From: Acinetobacter lwoffii
GTDB taxonomy: Bacteria > Pseudomonadota > Gammaproteobacteria > Pseudomonadales > Moraxellaceae
Reading direction: 5' to 3'
Length of the DNA stretch: 64,000 nt
Assembly (NCBI RefSeq): GCF_022967985.1
Contig: NZ_JALJVC010000018.1
Span: 1 to 64,000, forward strand
The notes beneath the pieces were generated by a model. The model saw nothing but the letters and a program-made list of their open reading frames with translations, searched no databases and was not told the origin of the DNA. The translations under genes were made by a program, and so were the position numbers. Of the stretch, positions 35,804 to 46,600 are shown one piece after another. Numbering within the stretch: position 1 is the stretch's first letter; each line of letters begins with the position of its first letter.

Positions 35804-36748
35804 TTAAAGTTTGAAACCGCGGTGAACTGCAACAATCCCGCCAGTCAGGTTGTGATAGTCACAATTCTGGAAGCCGGCATTTTCCATCATGCCTTTCAGG
35901 GTGCGCTGGTCCGGATGCATACGAATCGATTCAGCCAGGTATTTATAGCTTTCTGCATCATTGGCAATGATTTTGCCCATGATTGGCAATGCCGTGAACG
36001 AATAAAGGTCATACAGCTTAGAGAATGGCTCAAACACTGGTTTAGAAAATTCTAGAACCAGTAAACGGCCACCTGGCTTAAGGACGCGGTACATTGCAGC
36101 AAGTGCAGCATCTTTATCGGTCACGTTACGCAGACCAAAAGAAATCGTTAAAAGATCGAAGCTGTTGTCTGCAAATGGTTCTAAGGTTTCGGCATTGGCC
36201 AGAACGAAATCGACATTGGTACAGCCCGCATCAATCAGACGGTCACGACCGACATTCAGCATCGATTCGTTAATATCAGACAGTACCACATGACCTGTCG
36301 GACCAACTTCACGGCTAAAGACTTTAGCCAAGTCGCCAGTACCACCCGCGATATCCAGCACATGCTGGCCACGGCGTACACCTGACATATTGATTGCAAA
36401 ACGCTTCCACAGGCGATGAATACCAAAAGACATCAAGTCATTCATGATGTCGTATTTGCTCGCTACAGAGTGGAACACTTCTGCGACTTTCTGGGCTTTT
36501 TCTTCGCTGTTTACAGTTTGATAGCCGAAGTGCGTGGTTGAGCCGACGTTACCCGTATTGGCACCGCGTGGCAGATTATATTTGGGCACAGTACCCGTCA
36601 CAGGCGTGTCAGTCAGACGTTGTTCTAAAGATTGTTGCTGACCTTGCGGAGTGCCTTGTGGAAGGGGTTCAGTTAAGAATGGGCTCACTTTGTCTGTCTG
36701 TTGTGCCGACTCGGGGGTAGGGGTAGGCGTTGTATTTTCATTCGACAT
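35804..36748 (-). CDS. ubiE: Ubiquinone/menaquinone methyltransferase UbiE, with N-terminal extension
   Basis: UbiE is the SAM-dependent C-methyltransferase of ubiquinone synthesis. From ATG at 36748 (site TAGGAGTG upstream) the product is 314 residues. The catalytic part starts near 71 with TTHFGYQTV and includes [21 protein letters not shown], the SAM motif [11 protein letters not shown] (131-141), and [30 protein letters not shown]. It ends [10 protein letters not shown]. coli UbiE has 251 residues; here about 63 extra N-terminal residues, rich in T, P, Q and S, precede the enzyme and look disordered. It is first gene of ubiE-ubiJ-ubiB. Confidence 0.96.
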   Translation of the reverse strand: MSNENTTPTPTPESAQQTDKVSPFLTEPLPQGTPQGQQQSLEQRLTDTPVTGTVPKYNLPRGANTGNVGSTTHFGYQTVNSEEKAQKVAEVFHSVASKYDIMNDLMSFGIHRLWKRFAINMSGVRRGQHVLDIAGGTGDLAKVFSREVGPTGHVVLSDINESMLNVGRDRLIDAGCTNVDFVLANAETLEPFADNSFDLLTISFGLRNVTDKDAALAAMYRVLKPGGRLLVLEFSKPVFEPFSKLYDLYSFTALPIMGKIIANDAESYKYLAESIRMHPDQRTLKGMMENAGFQNCDYHNLTGGIVAVHRGFKL

Positions 36749-36894
36749 TGGAGTCACTCCTAACATATCAATCGGGTTAATCTTGCATTGTCTGCATCAT
36801 GACAGATTCTAAAGGCTTATTCAGCAATCATGATGCAATTGTTATGAATAATATACAGAAAAATTCACGCTTGGCAGAAATACTCATCGGGTAT

Positions 36895-37599
36895 TTACTG
36901 AAATGGTAGCGGATCGCCAGAATGTACTTTCTCGATAATCTGGCATTCGGTGGCAGTGAACGTGCGTACAAATTTTTCTGCCGATTTGAGTGGCTTCATG
37001 GCCAGAAAACCATCCTGCATAAATTCATACATTACCTGAAAGTTATATTTATTCGCCGCGCCCTTACACATTTTAAAGGCGGTATAGACCACAAATGAAC
37101 GCATGTATTTATCCAGACTCATACCGAGCTGATCCAGCAGAGCCAACTGTTTCAGGCGTGCTTCACCCTGATCCAGCTTCAAATAGGTCAGGCGCATCAT
37201 CTCGTCAGTTAGCGGTTCATGTGGATGATAATCCTGTAATAACTGAATCGCGACCTGTTCATCCAGTTGTACCGCCAGAATAGCCAGCTCTACGCCTGAG
37301 GTGCCGGTTTTAATGGCATTTTCCGGAATAACTTTTTCTGCTTTATGCGCATATTTCATCAGCCGGGCAATCTGTTCTGCCAGCGCATCAAAGTCAGCAC
37401 CGCCGTAGAGACGGTTCAGGAAATATTCGGACATCAACAGGTTTTGTTTTTCAGCAAAATGGGCGCGATGGGTGCGCTGCATGCGGACTTTCTGCCAGGC
37501 CTGCACATCCTGTAAACGGCTTAAAATGTCAGGCCGGGTGTGATAAGCCAGTTGATAATAATGCGCTAACAGATCATCGAGTACGGCAAGTTTGGACAT
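36895..37599 (-). CDS. Probable FFLEELY-motif protein, function unknown
   Basis: A 234-residue, helix-rich, cytoplasmic protein without signal or membrane segments. The segment SEYFLNRLYGGADFDALAEQIARLM corresponds to the motif that names the FFLEELY family in gammaproteobacteria, and the following helices fit. No biochemical role is known to me. It lies upstream of ubiE on the same strand with a gap of about 145 bases and could share its transcript, but there is no direct evidence. It starts at MSKLAVLDDLL; no strong ribosome site is visible just upstream. Family assignment is tentative. Confidence 0.6.
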   Translation of the reverse strand: MSKLAVLDDLLAHYYQLAYHTRPDILSRLQDVQAWQKVRMQRTHRAHFAEKQNLLMSEYFLNRLYGGADFDALAEQIARLMKYAHKAEKVIPENAIKTGTSGVELAILAVQLDEQVAIQLLQDYHPHEPLTDEMMRLTYLKLDQGEARLKQLALLDQLGMSLDKYMRSFVVYTAFKMCKGAANKYNFQVMYEFMQDGFLAMKPLKSAEKFVRTFTATECQIIEKVHSGDPLPFQ

Positions 37600-37804
37600 G
37601 AGGCTTCAATTATGATTGGAGGATGCAAGAATCTTAGAGGCTGCCGGACAATCCTGCTATGACAAATTGAACAGAGATCGGGCATTTGTATGTCAATCTG
37701 TTGTTTAAATGGCCAATTTAATCGTGTGAAAAACGTTGCCAGAGCTATTTTTGCGCTGAAACTCCTCGCTATACTGCAAACAGAATAAAAGATCAGGGTT
37801 GAAG

Positions 37805-39223
37805 ATGCGTATGGAACAACCACAATTTCAGTTAATGGATGAAGATCAGCTGTCTGTCGAGCTGATTGATGCCCAATATAATTTAAAAAAGACCCGGGGC
37901 CAGAAAAATGCCAAAAGTCTGGTGATTCTGGTGAATGGCATTGAACTGGCCGGCAAGGGTGAAGCGGTTAAACAGTTACGTGAATGGGTCGATCCGCGCT
38001 ATTTGCGTGTGAAAGCCGATAAGCCTCAGCTAGCCGGCCCGAAGCAGACCTTGTGGCAACCTTATGCACGTTTTATTCCTGCCGAAGGCCAGATCATGGT
38101 GCTGTTTGGTAACTGGTACAGTGATCTGCTTGGCAGTGCCATGCAAGCTGAAAGCCCGCTGAGTGATGCACAGTTTGATGAATATCTGCAAGAGATGCAG
38201 GCCTTTGAACAGGACCTGAAAAATAACCATGTCGATGTGATCAAGGTCTGGTTTGACCTGTCCTGGAAAGTCTTGCAAAAACGTCTGGATGCCATGGATC
38301 CGAGTGAAACTCACTGGCATCAACTGCATGGTCTGGACTGGCGCAATCGCAAAGAATATGACACCTTGCAGCGCCTGCGTCAGCGCTTTACCGAGGACTG
38401 GTTCATTATTGATGGCGAAGATGAGCAGCAGCGCGACCAGCAATTTGCCCAGTATATCCTGAGTGCCTTGAAACATTGTCCGGATCATCCCGCCAGAGCC
38501 AAGGGAAGATGGAAACAGGCCAAGATTCCCGAGCAGTTAAAACATCCTTCCAAGACTCAAGCCCAGCCAGAAGATTACAAACCGGAACTAAAAAAATTAA
38601 CCGCGAAGGTCGCCAAAGCCATGCGTTCCGATTCGCGTAATGTGGTAATTCTGTTTGAGGGCATGGATGCTGCTGGCAAGGGCGGCGCGATCAAGCGGAT
38701 TGTCAAAAAACTGGATCCACGTGAATATGAAATTCATACCATTGCCGCACCAGAAAAATATGAGCTGAGCCGTCCTTATTTATGGCGCTTCTGGACCAAG
38801 CTGCAAACCGATGATGATATCTGCATTTTTGACCGTTCCTGGTATGGTCGGGTATTGGTAGAACGGGTAGAAGGGTTTTCTAGTCCGGTAGAATGGCAGC
38901 GAGCTTATGCGGAAATTAACCGTTTTGAACAGAGCCTGGTCAAGCATCAAACGGTGATTGTGAAAATCTGGCTGGCCATTTCTAAAGAGGAACAGGCAGC
39001 ACGGTTCAAGGCGCGTGAAGATACACCGCATAAGCGTTTTAAAATTACTGAAGAAGACTGGCGTAACCGGGAGCGCTGGGACGATTATCTGAAAGCGGCA
39101 GCCGATATGTTTGAACATACTTCGACCGAGGAAGCGCCTTGGCACATTATCGCGTCTGATGATAAACATACCGCACGGGTCGAAGTATTAAAGGCTATTT
39201 TAAAACAGCTTCAGGCAGAATAA
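37805..39223 (+). CDS. pap: Polyphosphate:AMP phosphotransferase (PPK2 class II, two-domain)
   Basis: This enzyme makes ADP from AMP using inorganic polyphosphate as phosphate donor. The 472-residue product carries two tandem PPK2 domains, as in the A. johnsonii enzyme. Domain 1 has a degenerate P-loop, GIELAGKGEAVK (about 46-57). Domain 2 has a full one, GMDAAGKGGAIKRI (about 285-298), and the lid segment FDRSWYGRVLVERVEG. The tandem form is typical of AMP-phosphorylating PPK2. ATG at 37805 has AGGG 8 bases upstream; a TTG at 37799 and an ATG at 37811 are alternatives. It is a monocistronic unit. Confidence 0.92.
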   Translation: MRMEQPQFQLMDEDQLSVELIDAQYNLKKTRGQKNAKSLVILVNGIELAGKGEAVKQLREWVDPRYLRVKADKPQLAGPKQTLWQPYARFIPAEGQIMVLFGNWYSDLLGSAMQAESPLSDAQFDEYLQEMQAFEQDLKNNHVDVIKVWFDLSWKVLQKRLDAMDPSETHWHQLHGLDWRNRKEYDTLQRLRQRFTEDWFIIDGEDEQQRDQQFAQYILSALKHCPDHPARAKGRWKQAKIPEQLKHPSKTQAQPEDYKPELKKLTAKVAKAMRSDSRNVVILFEGMDAAGKGGAIKRIVKKLDPREYEIHTIAAPEKYELSRPYLWRFWTKLQTDDDICIFDRSWYGRVLVERVEGFSSPVEWQRAYAEINRFEQSLVKHQTVIVKIWLAISKEEQAARFKAREDTPHKRFKITEEDWRNRERWDDYLKAAADMFEHTSTEEAPWHIIASDDKHTARVEVLKAILKQLQAE

Positions 39224-39277
39224 TCTGCCTGAAGTAAGAGTATCTAGAGGGCTGCAAAAATTCAGCTCACCCGGATT

Positions 39278-39778
39278 TTAACCTTGCGCCACCTGTTTTT
39301 GCTGGATATTTTTAGCTGCACGGTAGCATTCCTCTACATGTGCTTCAGCAATCTTTTTCATGACAAAATAGCCCAGACTTGCCGCCACCAGTTGGCCGCC
39401 CAGCGGAATGAATTTTGTGACTTGCTTTGTGATCACTTTCGCTGCAACATTGTTCAAAGATTTTTTAACTGCCGTACGTGCGACCACCAGACCAGAAAAT
39501 TCTACGCCGCGTTTACGCAACTCATTCCAGTGCACCTGACGGGTTTTTGGATCATAGACACTGATCTGCTCAGGGGACAGGCCGAAGCGGGCATTGATCT
39601 CGGGAATCAATTGCGACAAGATACCGATATCAATGACCACGTCCATAAACGGCACTGGAATAACCGCAGCACCGGCAGAATAATAGGCGCGTTTTTTGGT
39701 GAGTTCCAGGCACTCGGCGCGGATTTGTTCTAAATCTAGGCTCGGATCGAGACGTTCAGGAATTTTATCTAATTTCAT
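39278..39778 (-). CDS. DUF697-like protein
   Basis: A 166-residue product with an alternating pattern of hydrophobic segments: AYYSAGAAVIPVPFMDVVIDIGILSQLIPEI in the first half and ITKQVTKFIPLGGQLVAASLGYFVMKKIAEAH in the second. A basic/polar part carries a conserved-looking VHWNELRKRGVEFSG. The arrangement is like the DUF697 (YcjF-type) domain found alone or with GTPases. There is no GTPase here. The ATG at 39778 has TAGGTAG upstream. It is a single gene, convergent with the polyphosphate enzyme. Function unknown. Confidence 0.65.
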   Translation of the reverse strand: MKLDKIPERLDPSLDLEQIRAECLELTKKRAYYSAGAAVIPVPFMDVVIDIGILSQLIPEINARFGLSPEQISVYDPKTRQVHWNELRKRGVEFSGLVVARTAVKKSLNNVAAKVITKQVTKFIPLGGQLVAASLGYFVMKKIAEAHVEECYRAAKNIQQKQVAQG

Positions 39779-39954
39779 GGGCACTACCTAAGCTCTATGT
39801 TGTTTTTTCTATTCAAGCATCTTTAAGATGCTTTTTTCAAAGAAATTTTTCGACTGAAGTGTGGTTTTAAAGTGTCATAGCGCGTTCGGGATGTATAGTA
39901 AATAATCTTTATCGTTTTGTAGTAAGAACCACATTCAGCAGTTCAGGGGAACCA

Positions 39955-42900
39955 ATGGCCATCCATGTTATTCAGAGTCAACGTATTGATGTGCTTTTGG
40001 ATAGTATGCTGCGTATTGTCAACCAGACTGCCCGGAATCCATTTGAGGTGTTACAAACCCGGCATTTTATTGTGCCATCTCCGGCTGTAGAAACTTGGCT
40101 GACCCAGAAAATTGCCGAGAAAAAAGGCATTAGCGCCAATACCCAGTTTCATCACCGGATTCGCGCCTTTCAATGGACCTCTTATCAGTGGGTATTGAAT
40201 GCTCCCAAAGAAGTAGAGCAGGTCCGTGAAGCCAATATTCCGCGCATTATCATCAAATGGCGCGTGTTTCAGGCGCTGCGAAAATGCATTCTGCCTGAAC
40301 AGATTCCTTTAGATGTCGATCATCCACTGTATTCCATTGTGAAGCGGATTTATGACAGTGCCGACCGGCTGGAACAGGGCACAGAAAAACAGCTGAAAAA
40401 ACAGAGCATGCTATACTGGGTGGCGGAGCAGGTGTCACGTTTGTTCAGTCATTATATGGATTATCGCGGTTATTGCGCGCGTAACTGTCCTCCAAACAAC
40501 TGCAGTTGTCCGAGTAACTGGCTCGAGGCCTGGGGACAGGATATTGCGCTTGATATCGAACAGATGATCTATAGCCCCAAAGATGAAAATGGCCATGAGA
40601 TGCAGGTGGCGGATTTTGTCAAGATTCAGGCGCGTGAACTGGAAGCCTGGCAACGCTGGTTGTGGCAGCATGTATTTCAGGATGACTATGCCAAAATCCT
40701 GGAGATTGAACGCCTGTATTGGGATCGGCTGGAAAATGCAGAGACCCGGGCCCAAGCTCTGAAACGACTGCCGGCACAGATTGTGGTGTTTAGCCTGTTA
40801 GAATTGCCACCGAGCCAGCTGGATTTTTTACGCCGTCTGGGCCAGTACATTGATATCTATATTTTTCACTTCAACCCCTCGCAGGAATACTGGGCCGACA
40901 GTGTCGATCCGGACTGGAAAGCCAGATTTGATTTGCAGCGGGAAGAGCGCTTTATTCAGCGTTTTGAAAAAACCCGTCAACGTAAACCGAATGATGCGGA
41001 AATAAAAGATTTCAGGATCAAGCAGCTGAACTTTAATGCCGAAGACCGGGAATCGCGGCATCCGCTCCTGACCCGATTCGGCAAGCAGGCACGGGATCAT
41101 TTTTCTCTACTCTCTAAACTGTCTTCGGGGGAAGAGGGTCTCTGGGCCGATGTCTTTGTGGATGAATATCAGGACAGGCTGCTGGCCAAAATCCAGTCGG
41201 ATATCCTGTATTTGCTCGAGCCCGAGCAGCATCAATATGCTTTAAGCCCTGATGATGATTCGGTACAGATTCATGTCTGTCATTCTTCATTACGTCAGCT
41301 GGAAGTTCTCAAAGAACAACTGATTCACTGGCTGGCTCAAGGCAATGAAGAAGCGCCGCGTCAGCCCAGTGATATTCTGGTGTTGACGCCAAGTCTGAAA
41401 GAACTGGAACCGGCAATTCGCAGTGTCTTTGCGCCACCACCGCGTGAGCGCGAAACCGGCAGCAAACGCCTGCAAAAAGATAACCTGTATTTACCGATCC
41501 AGATTGCCGGGGTGTCGCGTCTGGATGTCAGCAATGCCTGGCGCGCGGTACTGGGCCGGATTCAGTGGGTACGGCGCCGTTTCAGTATTGAGGACTTTGC
41601 CGACTGGCTCAGCCTGAATGCGACCCAGCAGTATTATGGTCTGGACTATAGTCAGGTAGAGCGGATGTTACAATTGCTGACAGATGCTGGCTTCAAGCGT
41701 GGATTGGACCAGCAGCATTTACAGCAAAGTCTGAGCGCAGGCGATGAGGATTACCGGTTTAGCTTTAAATTCGCCCTGGACCGTCTGGCGTTGGGTCTGG
41801 CGATTCCTGAACATACCCTGTTTCAGGACACCTTGAGTTATGCCAAGGTTCTGACCAGTGATTTTCCCTTGATATCCACCCTGATCCGGATTTATCAAGA
41901 TCTGGTACAGCGCCGTGACTGGCTGACTTTACATGAAACTGGACAACGCACGCCAGTCAAAACCTGGCTGGAATATCTGCGCGCCGATCTGAATGAATTT
42001 CGTGACGCTGGAGTAGAATCGCTCAAAACCGTTGCCGAAATTATCGACAAGCAAATGCGGATGCTGACCCTGGCCGATTATCATGATCAGGATGATCCAC
42101 ATGCCAGTCAGGAACTGGTGGCACTGAGTTTGCCTCTGCCTTATGTGTTGGAAGAAATTCAGAATACCTTGGAGATGCAGCTGGATCAGGCCGAACCGAC
42201 CGGGCAGATTACCTTTAGCCAGATTGGCCAGATCCGGCCATTGCCTTATAAACTGGTGGTGATGCTGAATCTGGATAGCGGTAAATTTCCGAGCCGTAAT
42301 CAACAGGTTCCGTTTGACCTGATGCGCAGCCTGAAGCCGCAACTCGGTGACCGTTCCCGTCTGGATGACGAGCAGGGCGCTTTTCTGGATGCCTTGCTGC
42401 TGGCACAGGAAAATCTATGGCTGTTCTATAATGGCTTTGATCTGGAGGATGGTGAGGCTCGCGATCCATCCACTGCCTTGCAGGAACTGGTTCAGCATAT
42501 CGCGCTGATCTGCCAGTCTGAACAGCCGGATGTCGAAGTCGATCCGATGGTGGATATTCATGGTCTATCGGTCGCTCAACATATCCAGCAGCTTTATCAT
42601 GTACATCCCTTGCAGCCTTTTGATCCAGCCGGATTCGCAGATATGCAGACACCACGTTATCAGGATCAGTGGTTTGCAGTGGCAGAATATATCCGCAGCG
42701 CCGAAGGCAAACGCAGCAGCTGGATTAATGCACATTATCCGGCACTAGAACAAAAAGAAATCCGGGTACTCAAAGGTGATGAATGGATCCGCGATATGAT
42801 TTTCCCGGCACGTCTATTCCTGAAAAGTGTCGGGGTTTCCACGATTCGCTATGCCGATTTGCCGAGTTCCCGGGAACCCTTATTATTGAACAAGCTGGAA

Positions 42901-43665
42901 CAGTATCAGGTGCGGGATTTCCTGTTACAACAAGAGCAGGAGATTGAGCCAAACCTGATGCTAGACCGTTTGCCGGTGGGCAAAACCCAGCAAGCCACCT
43001 GGCTGGGCAGCCAGCAGGAACAGCAGTTATTGCAAGAACGTTTGCTACAGTTGGGCAAAGAACTGACGCCAGTCACCCAACAATCCCTGCAGTTCAGTCC
43101 TGAACTGATCATTCATATAAACGTGCCTCAGGTTCCACACAGCAGCTACTGGCTGAGTATGCAATCCTCTTCGGCCTCGGAAAAACGCCGTGCCCAGATC
43201 TGGCTGGAGTATCTGCTATGGCTGGCTTACTTGAATGACGATGCACGCTCACCAGAACTGGAGCGCATTGTCATTTTCAGTAATAAAACCCTGAAGTTTT
43301 CTGGCTTGAGTTCGAGCAAGGCACATGAGTATTTGCAGCTCTGGTTAAAGGCCTGGGAAATTGGTCAACAGCAGCCGCTGGTCTTGCCGGCAGAATTACT
43401 GATGAAAAAAGAGTGGCAGTGGGCCGAGAATGAACAGGGTAAAATGACCATTGTGGAAATGCAGGAATTGTTGGAAGCCTGGAACAACAGTTATAGTCCT
43501 AAAACAGCTAAGCCATTGACTTCGAATGAATCTAGTGTCTTGCATCAGGATTGGCAATTTATTTTGCAAGATCAGGATCCGGATCTGGCCTTGCAAAACT
43601 GCTGTCATGATTTTGCCCATGGCCTGTATGCACCAATTCATCAACATCTGGAATGGGTGAAATAG
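39955..43665 (+). CDS. recC: Exodeoxyribonuclease V subunit gamma (RecC)
   Basis: RecC is the Chi-recognising scaffold of the RecBCD helicase-nuclease, which processes double-strand breaks. The 1236-residue product has the family start (MAIHVIQSQRIDVLLDSMLRI, VPSPAVETWLTQKIAEKKGI, HHRIRAFQWTSYQW), inactivated helicase-like domains, and the usual C-terminal nuclease-like fold lacking catalytic residues. Length is slightly above E. coli RecC (1122). ATG at 39955 has AGGGGAACC upstream. recB begins 4 bases after its stop, and recD follows, so recC-recB-recD form one operon. Confidence 0.95.
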   Translation: MAIHVIQSQRIDVLLDSMLRIVNQTARNPFEVLQTRHFIVPSPAVETWLTQKIAEKKGISANTQFHHRIRAFQWTSYQWVLNAPKEVEQVREANIPRIIIKWRVFQALRKCILPEQIPLDVDHPLYSIVKRIYDSADRLEQGTEKQLKKQSMLYWVAEQVSRLFSHYMDYRGYCARNCPPNNCSCPSNWLEAWGQDIALDIEQMIYSPKDENGHEMQVADFVKIQARELEAWQRWLWQHVFQDDYAKILEIERLYWDRLENAETRAQALKRLPAQIVVFSLLELPPSQLDFLRRLGQYIDIYIFHFNPSQEYWADSVDPDWKARFDLQREERFIQRFEKTRQRKPNDAEIKDFRIKQLNFNAEDRESRHPLLTRFGKQARDHFSLLSKLSSGEEGLWADVFVDEYQDRLLAKIQSDILYLLEPEQHQYALSPDDDSVQIHVCHSSLRQLEVLKEQLIHWLAQGNEEAPRQPSDILVLTPSLKELEPAIRSVFAPPPRERETGSKRLQKDNLYLPIQIAGVSRLDVSNAWRAVLGRIQWVRRRFSIEDFADWLSLNATQQYYGLDYSQVERMLQLLTDAGFKRGLDQQHLQQSLSAGDEDYRFSFKFALDRLALGLAIPEHTLFQDTLSYAKVLTSDFPLISTLIRIYQDLVQRRDWLTLHETGQRTPVKTWLEYLRADLNEFRDAGVESLKTVAEIIDKQMRMLTLADYHDQDDPHASQELVALSLPLPYVLEEIQNTLEMQLDQAEPTGQITFSQIGQIRPLPYKLVVMLNLDSGKFPSRNQQVPFDLMRSLKPQLGDRSRLDDEQGAFLDALLLAQENLWLFYNGFDLEDGEARDPSTALQELVQHIALICQSEQPDVEVDPMVDIHGLSVAQHIQQLYHVHPLQPFDPAGFADMQTPRYQDQWFAVAEYIRSAEGKRSSWINAHYPALEQKEIRVLKGDEWIRDMIFPARLFLKSVGVSTIRYADLPSSREPLLLNKLEQYQVRDFLLQQEQEIEPNLMLDRLPVGKTQQATWLGSQQEQQLLQERLLQLGKELTPVTQQSLQFSPELIIHINVPQVPHSSYWLSMQSSSASEKRRAQIWLEYLLWLAYLNDDARSPELERIVIFSNKTLKFSGLSSSKAHEYLQLWLKAWEIGQQQPLVLPAELLMKKEWQWAENEQGKMTIVEMQELLEAWNNSYSPKTAKPLTSNESSVLHQDWQFILQDQDPDLALQNCCHDFAHGLYAPIHQHLEWVK

Positions 43666-43669
43666 CCGT

Positions 43670-46600
43670 ATGACTTTCTTAAAGCAGCAGACGCAAACAG
43701 CCATTTCTACCAATCCGATTCAGGACATGAAGTTTCGGGGCCTACACTGGATTGAAGCCTCGGCAGGCACCGGCAAGACCTATACGCTATCCAGTCTGAT
43801 GGTGCGGATTTTTCTGGACCAGTATTATCCGCATCAGGTGATTGCGACGACATTTACCCGTAAGGCCACGGCTGAACTGAAAAACCGGGTACGGCTTCGC
43901 GTCGAGGAAACGCTGGCTTATATCCAGCGTCATCAGCAGCTCAATTCAGTTGAAATCGCAGCAAAAATCCAGAATGAAACCGATCCTTTATTTCAGCAGG
44001 TACTGAAAGATTATGGTTCACGGCTGGATTATGCCCGTCGCCGTTTACGTCTGGTGCTAAACCAGCTGGATGAACTGTTTGTCGGCACCCTGGACAGCTT
44101 TAGCCAGAAACTGTTACGTGAATTTGCCTTTGAAAGTGGCAAGATTGAACGTGCAGAACTGACCGAAGATCAGGATCTGTATATTCAGCAGCTGATTCAT
44201 GATGTGCTGCGTGACTGGATTCAGCAGCAGCCGCAATATATGGTCAATCATCTGTATGTTCAAAATCTGCTGAAACCGGTGGAGCATTATACCGGGCTGG
44301 TGCGTGATGCCCTGAATTTCAGCAAGCAGCATTTCCGCAAGATCGAACTGGCTGAATGTGACCTGAACAAATTGGAAGCCTGCATCAGTCAATTAGTGAG
44401 TATTCAGGAGCATGATCTTGCCGTCATGCGGCGTTATTGTCAGGAAAGTCCGAAGTATTTTCACAAGAGTTTTTTGACCAAGTTAACCGAAATTTGTGAA
44501 AACTTTATGACCTGGAGCGCAGCCCTGAAAAATCAGGGTGGCATGAGTTTCTTTGATGCTGAATTGCAGCCGATTTTACTGAATCTGTGCCATTTGCGCC
44601 GCAAGAAAACCGATTTCCAGCCGACCACTCAGGTCTTTAACAAAAGCTGTCCGGATGCAGAGCAGCAGCTGATTTTGCAACATAGTCTGATCGTGGCAAT
44701 TGATGCGCTGTGCGAGGTCAAACAGTATCTGGATGAGCAGCTGCAACAGCTTACAACCTATCTGGAATTTCATATTATTCAAAGTGTGCAGACCCGTTTG
44801 CCACAAACCTTGCAGCAGCAGGGTGAAACCACTTTTTCCCAGCAAATTCGTACATTGGCGGAAGCATTGCAAGGCCAGCAGGGACAGCGTTTTGCCCAGT
44901 TTGTACAGGCACGTTATCCGCTGATTCTGGTCGATGAATTTCAGGACACCAATCAGGATCAGGATGATTTGCTGGCCAAGATCTGGCGTGATGCTAACCG
45001 GGTGCAGTCCGGCTGCATGATTATGGTCGGTGATCCGAAACAGGCAATTTACGGTTTCCGTGGCGGCGATATGCTCACCTATAACAAGGCACATGCCGAT
45101 GTGCTGCATAAACAGGGCCGCGAATATACCCTGATGCAGAACCATCGGTCAGTCAAACCACTCGTAGAAGTGGTTGATGCGCTGTTCCAGCGGCAAATGG
45201 ATTTTGGCGAACAGGTGCAGTACACCTTGATTCAGGCCGGTAGTCGCCCGCATCCAGATCTGGTCGATATGGGCAGGATCAACCCGCAGCCTTTACGATG
45301 GATTCAGCTAGGTGAATCGGACCTGGAGGCAGACCAGGTGGCCTGGAAAATCCGTGCATTGCTGAATCAGTCTGCCCAGCAGCAACTGTACTTTCAGCAG
45401 CAAGAGCATCAGCAAAGCCTGAGCGCAGATGATATTGCCGTACTGGGGTTTGGACATTTTGCTCTGGAACAGGTGAAGCAGCGTCTGCAACGTATGGGCA
45501 TTCCCTGCTATAAAGAATCCAAACAGAGCGTGTTCGCCAGTCCAATCGCTCAGGATGTCGCAGCCGTATTGACGGCGATTATGGATCCTTTCAATGAAGC
45601 CAAGGTCAAGCGGGCTTTACTAACCCGTTTGCTAGGCTTCAATCTGAAAAAATTGATTGATTTGAAAAGCCAGAGTGAAGGCCTCAGTCGCTATATTGCC
45701 GATCTGGATATCATTCGGGAAATGTGGTTTGAGAAAGGCTTTTTGACCGCATGGAATTATGCACTGAACCTGTTTCAGGTCTGGACCAATCTGGTGGCCA
45801 GTCAAAGTCTGGACAATGAGCGGGTGGTGGTCAATCTGCGCCATCTGACCGAGATGCTGAGCCAGCAGAGCGAATATTATCAGGGGGCGCAAAAACTCTA
45901 TCACTGGTATTTGCGCCAGCTTCAGTCACCTTCAGGCAAGGACAGCGAAAAAGAACGCAAGCTGTCTAGGGATCATGGGGTGCAGCTGATGACCATTCAT
46001 GCCTCCAAGGGGCTGGAATTTAAAGTGGTGTTTTTATTGGGAGCAGATGCTGCTTTTGATGTGAATAAAGGCAATCTGAATTTTTCCCTGTCTACACCTG
46101 AACAGGACAATATTCTGGAACAATCCCGGGTGATTGCAGTCAATCATAAGAATTTACATGAGCAGGCGATTCTGCAGAATGCAGCGCGTAATGCTGCCGA
46201 AAACCACCGGCTCTGGTATGTGGCGCTGACCCGTGCCAGTCACCGGGTATATGCCATGCTGCAAGATCAGAACGCACAGTCCGATTCCGGGCTGGCCTTC
46301 TGGCGTGGTCAGGGAAATACCATCTTCGAACATGCTCTAAGTCTGGTCGAGCAGCCGCTGTCTCAGGAACCACCGCGTCTGGTCGAGCAGTCGAGCCATC
46401 ATCAGGTCGACATGCGGGCGCAACCTTTGCCAGAGCGGCAGTTTTATCCGCGAACCAAAACCAGTTTTACGGCTTTGTCACAGCATCAGCTACATGCGCA
46501 TGTCTTGCAGGACGATCTGGTCACGGCTTCTGAACAGCCCGATAGTGCTGCCGATGAAATTCATTTTACCGGTCTGGAAGAACAGCCAGCAGCTGTGCCC

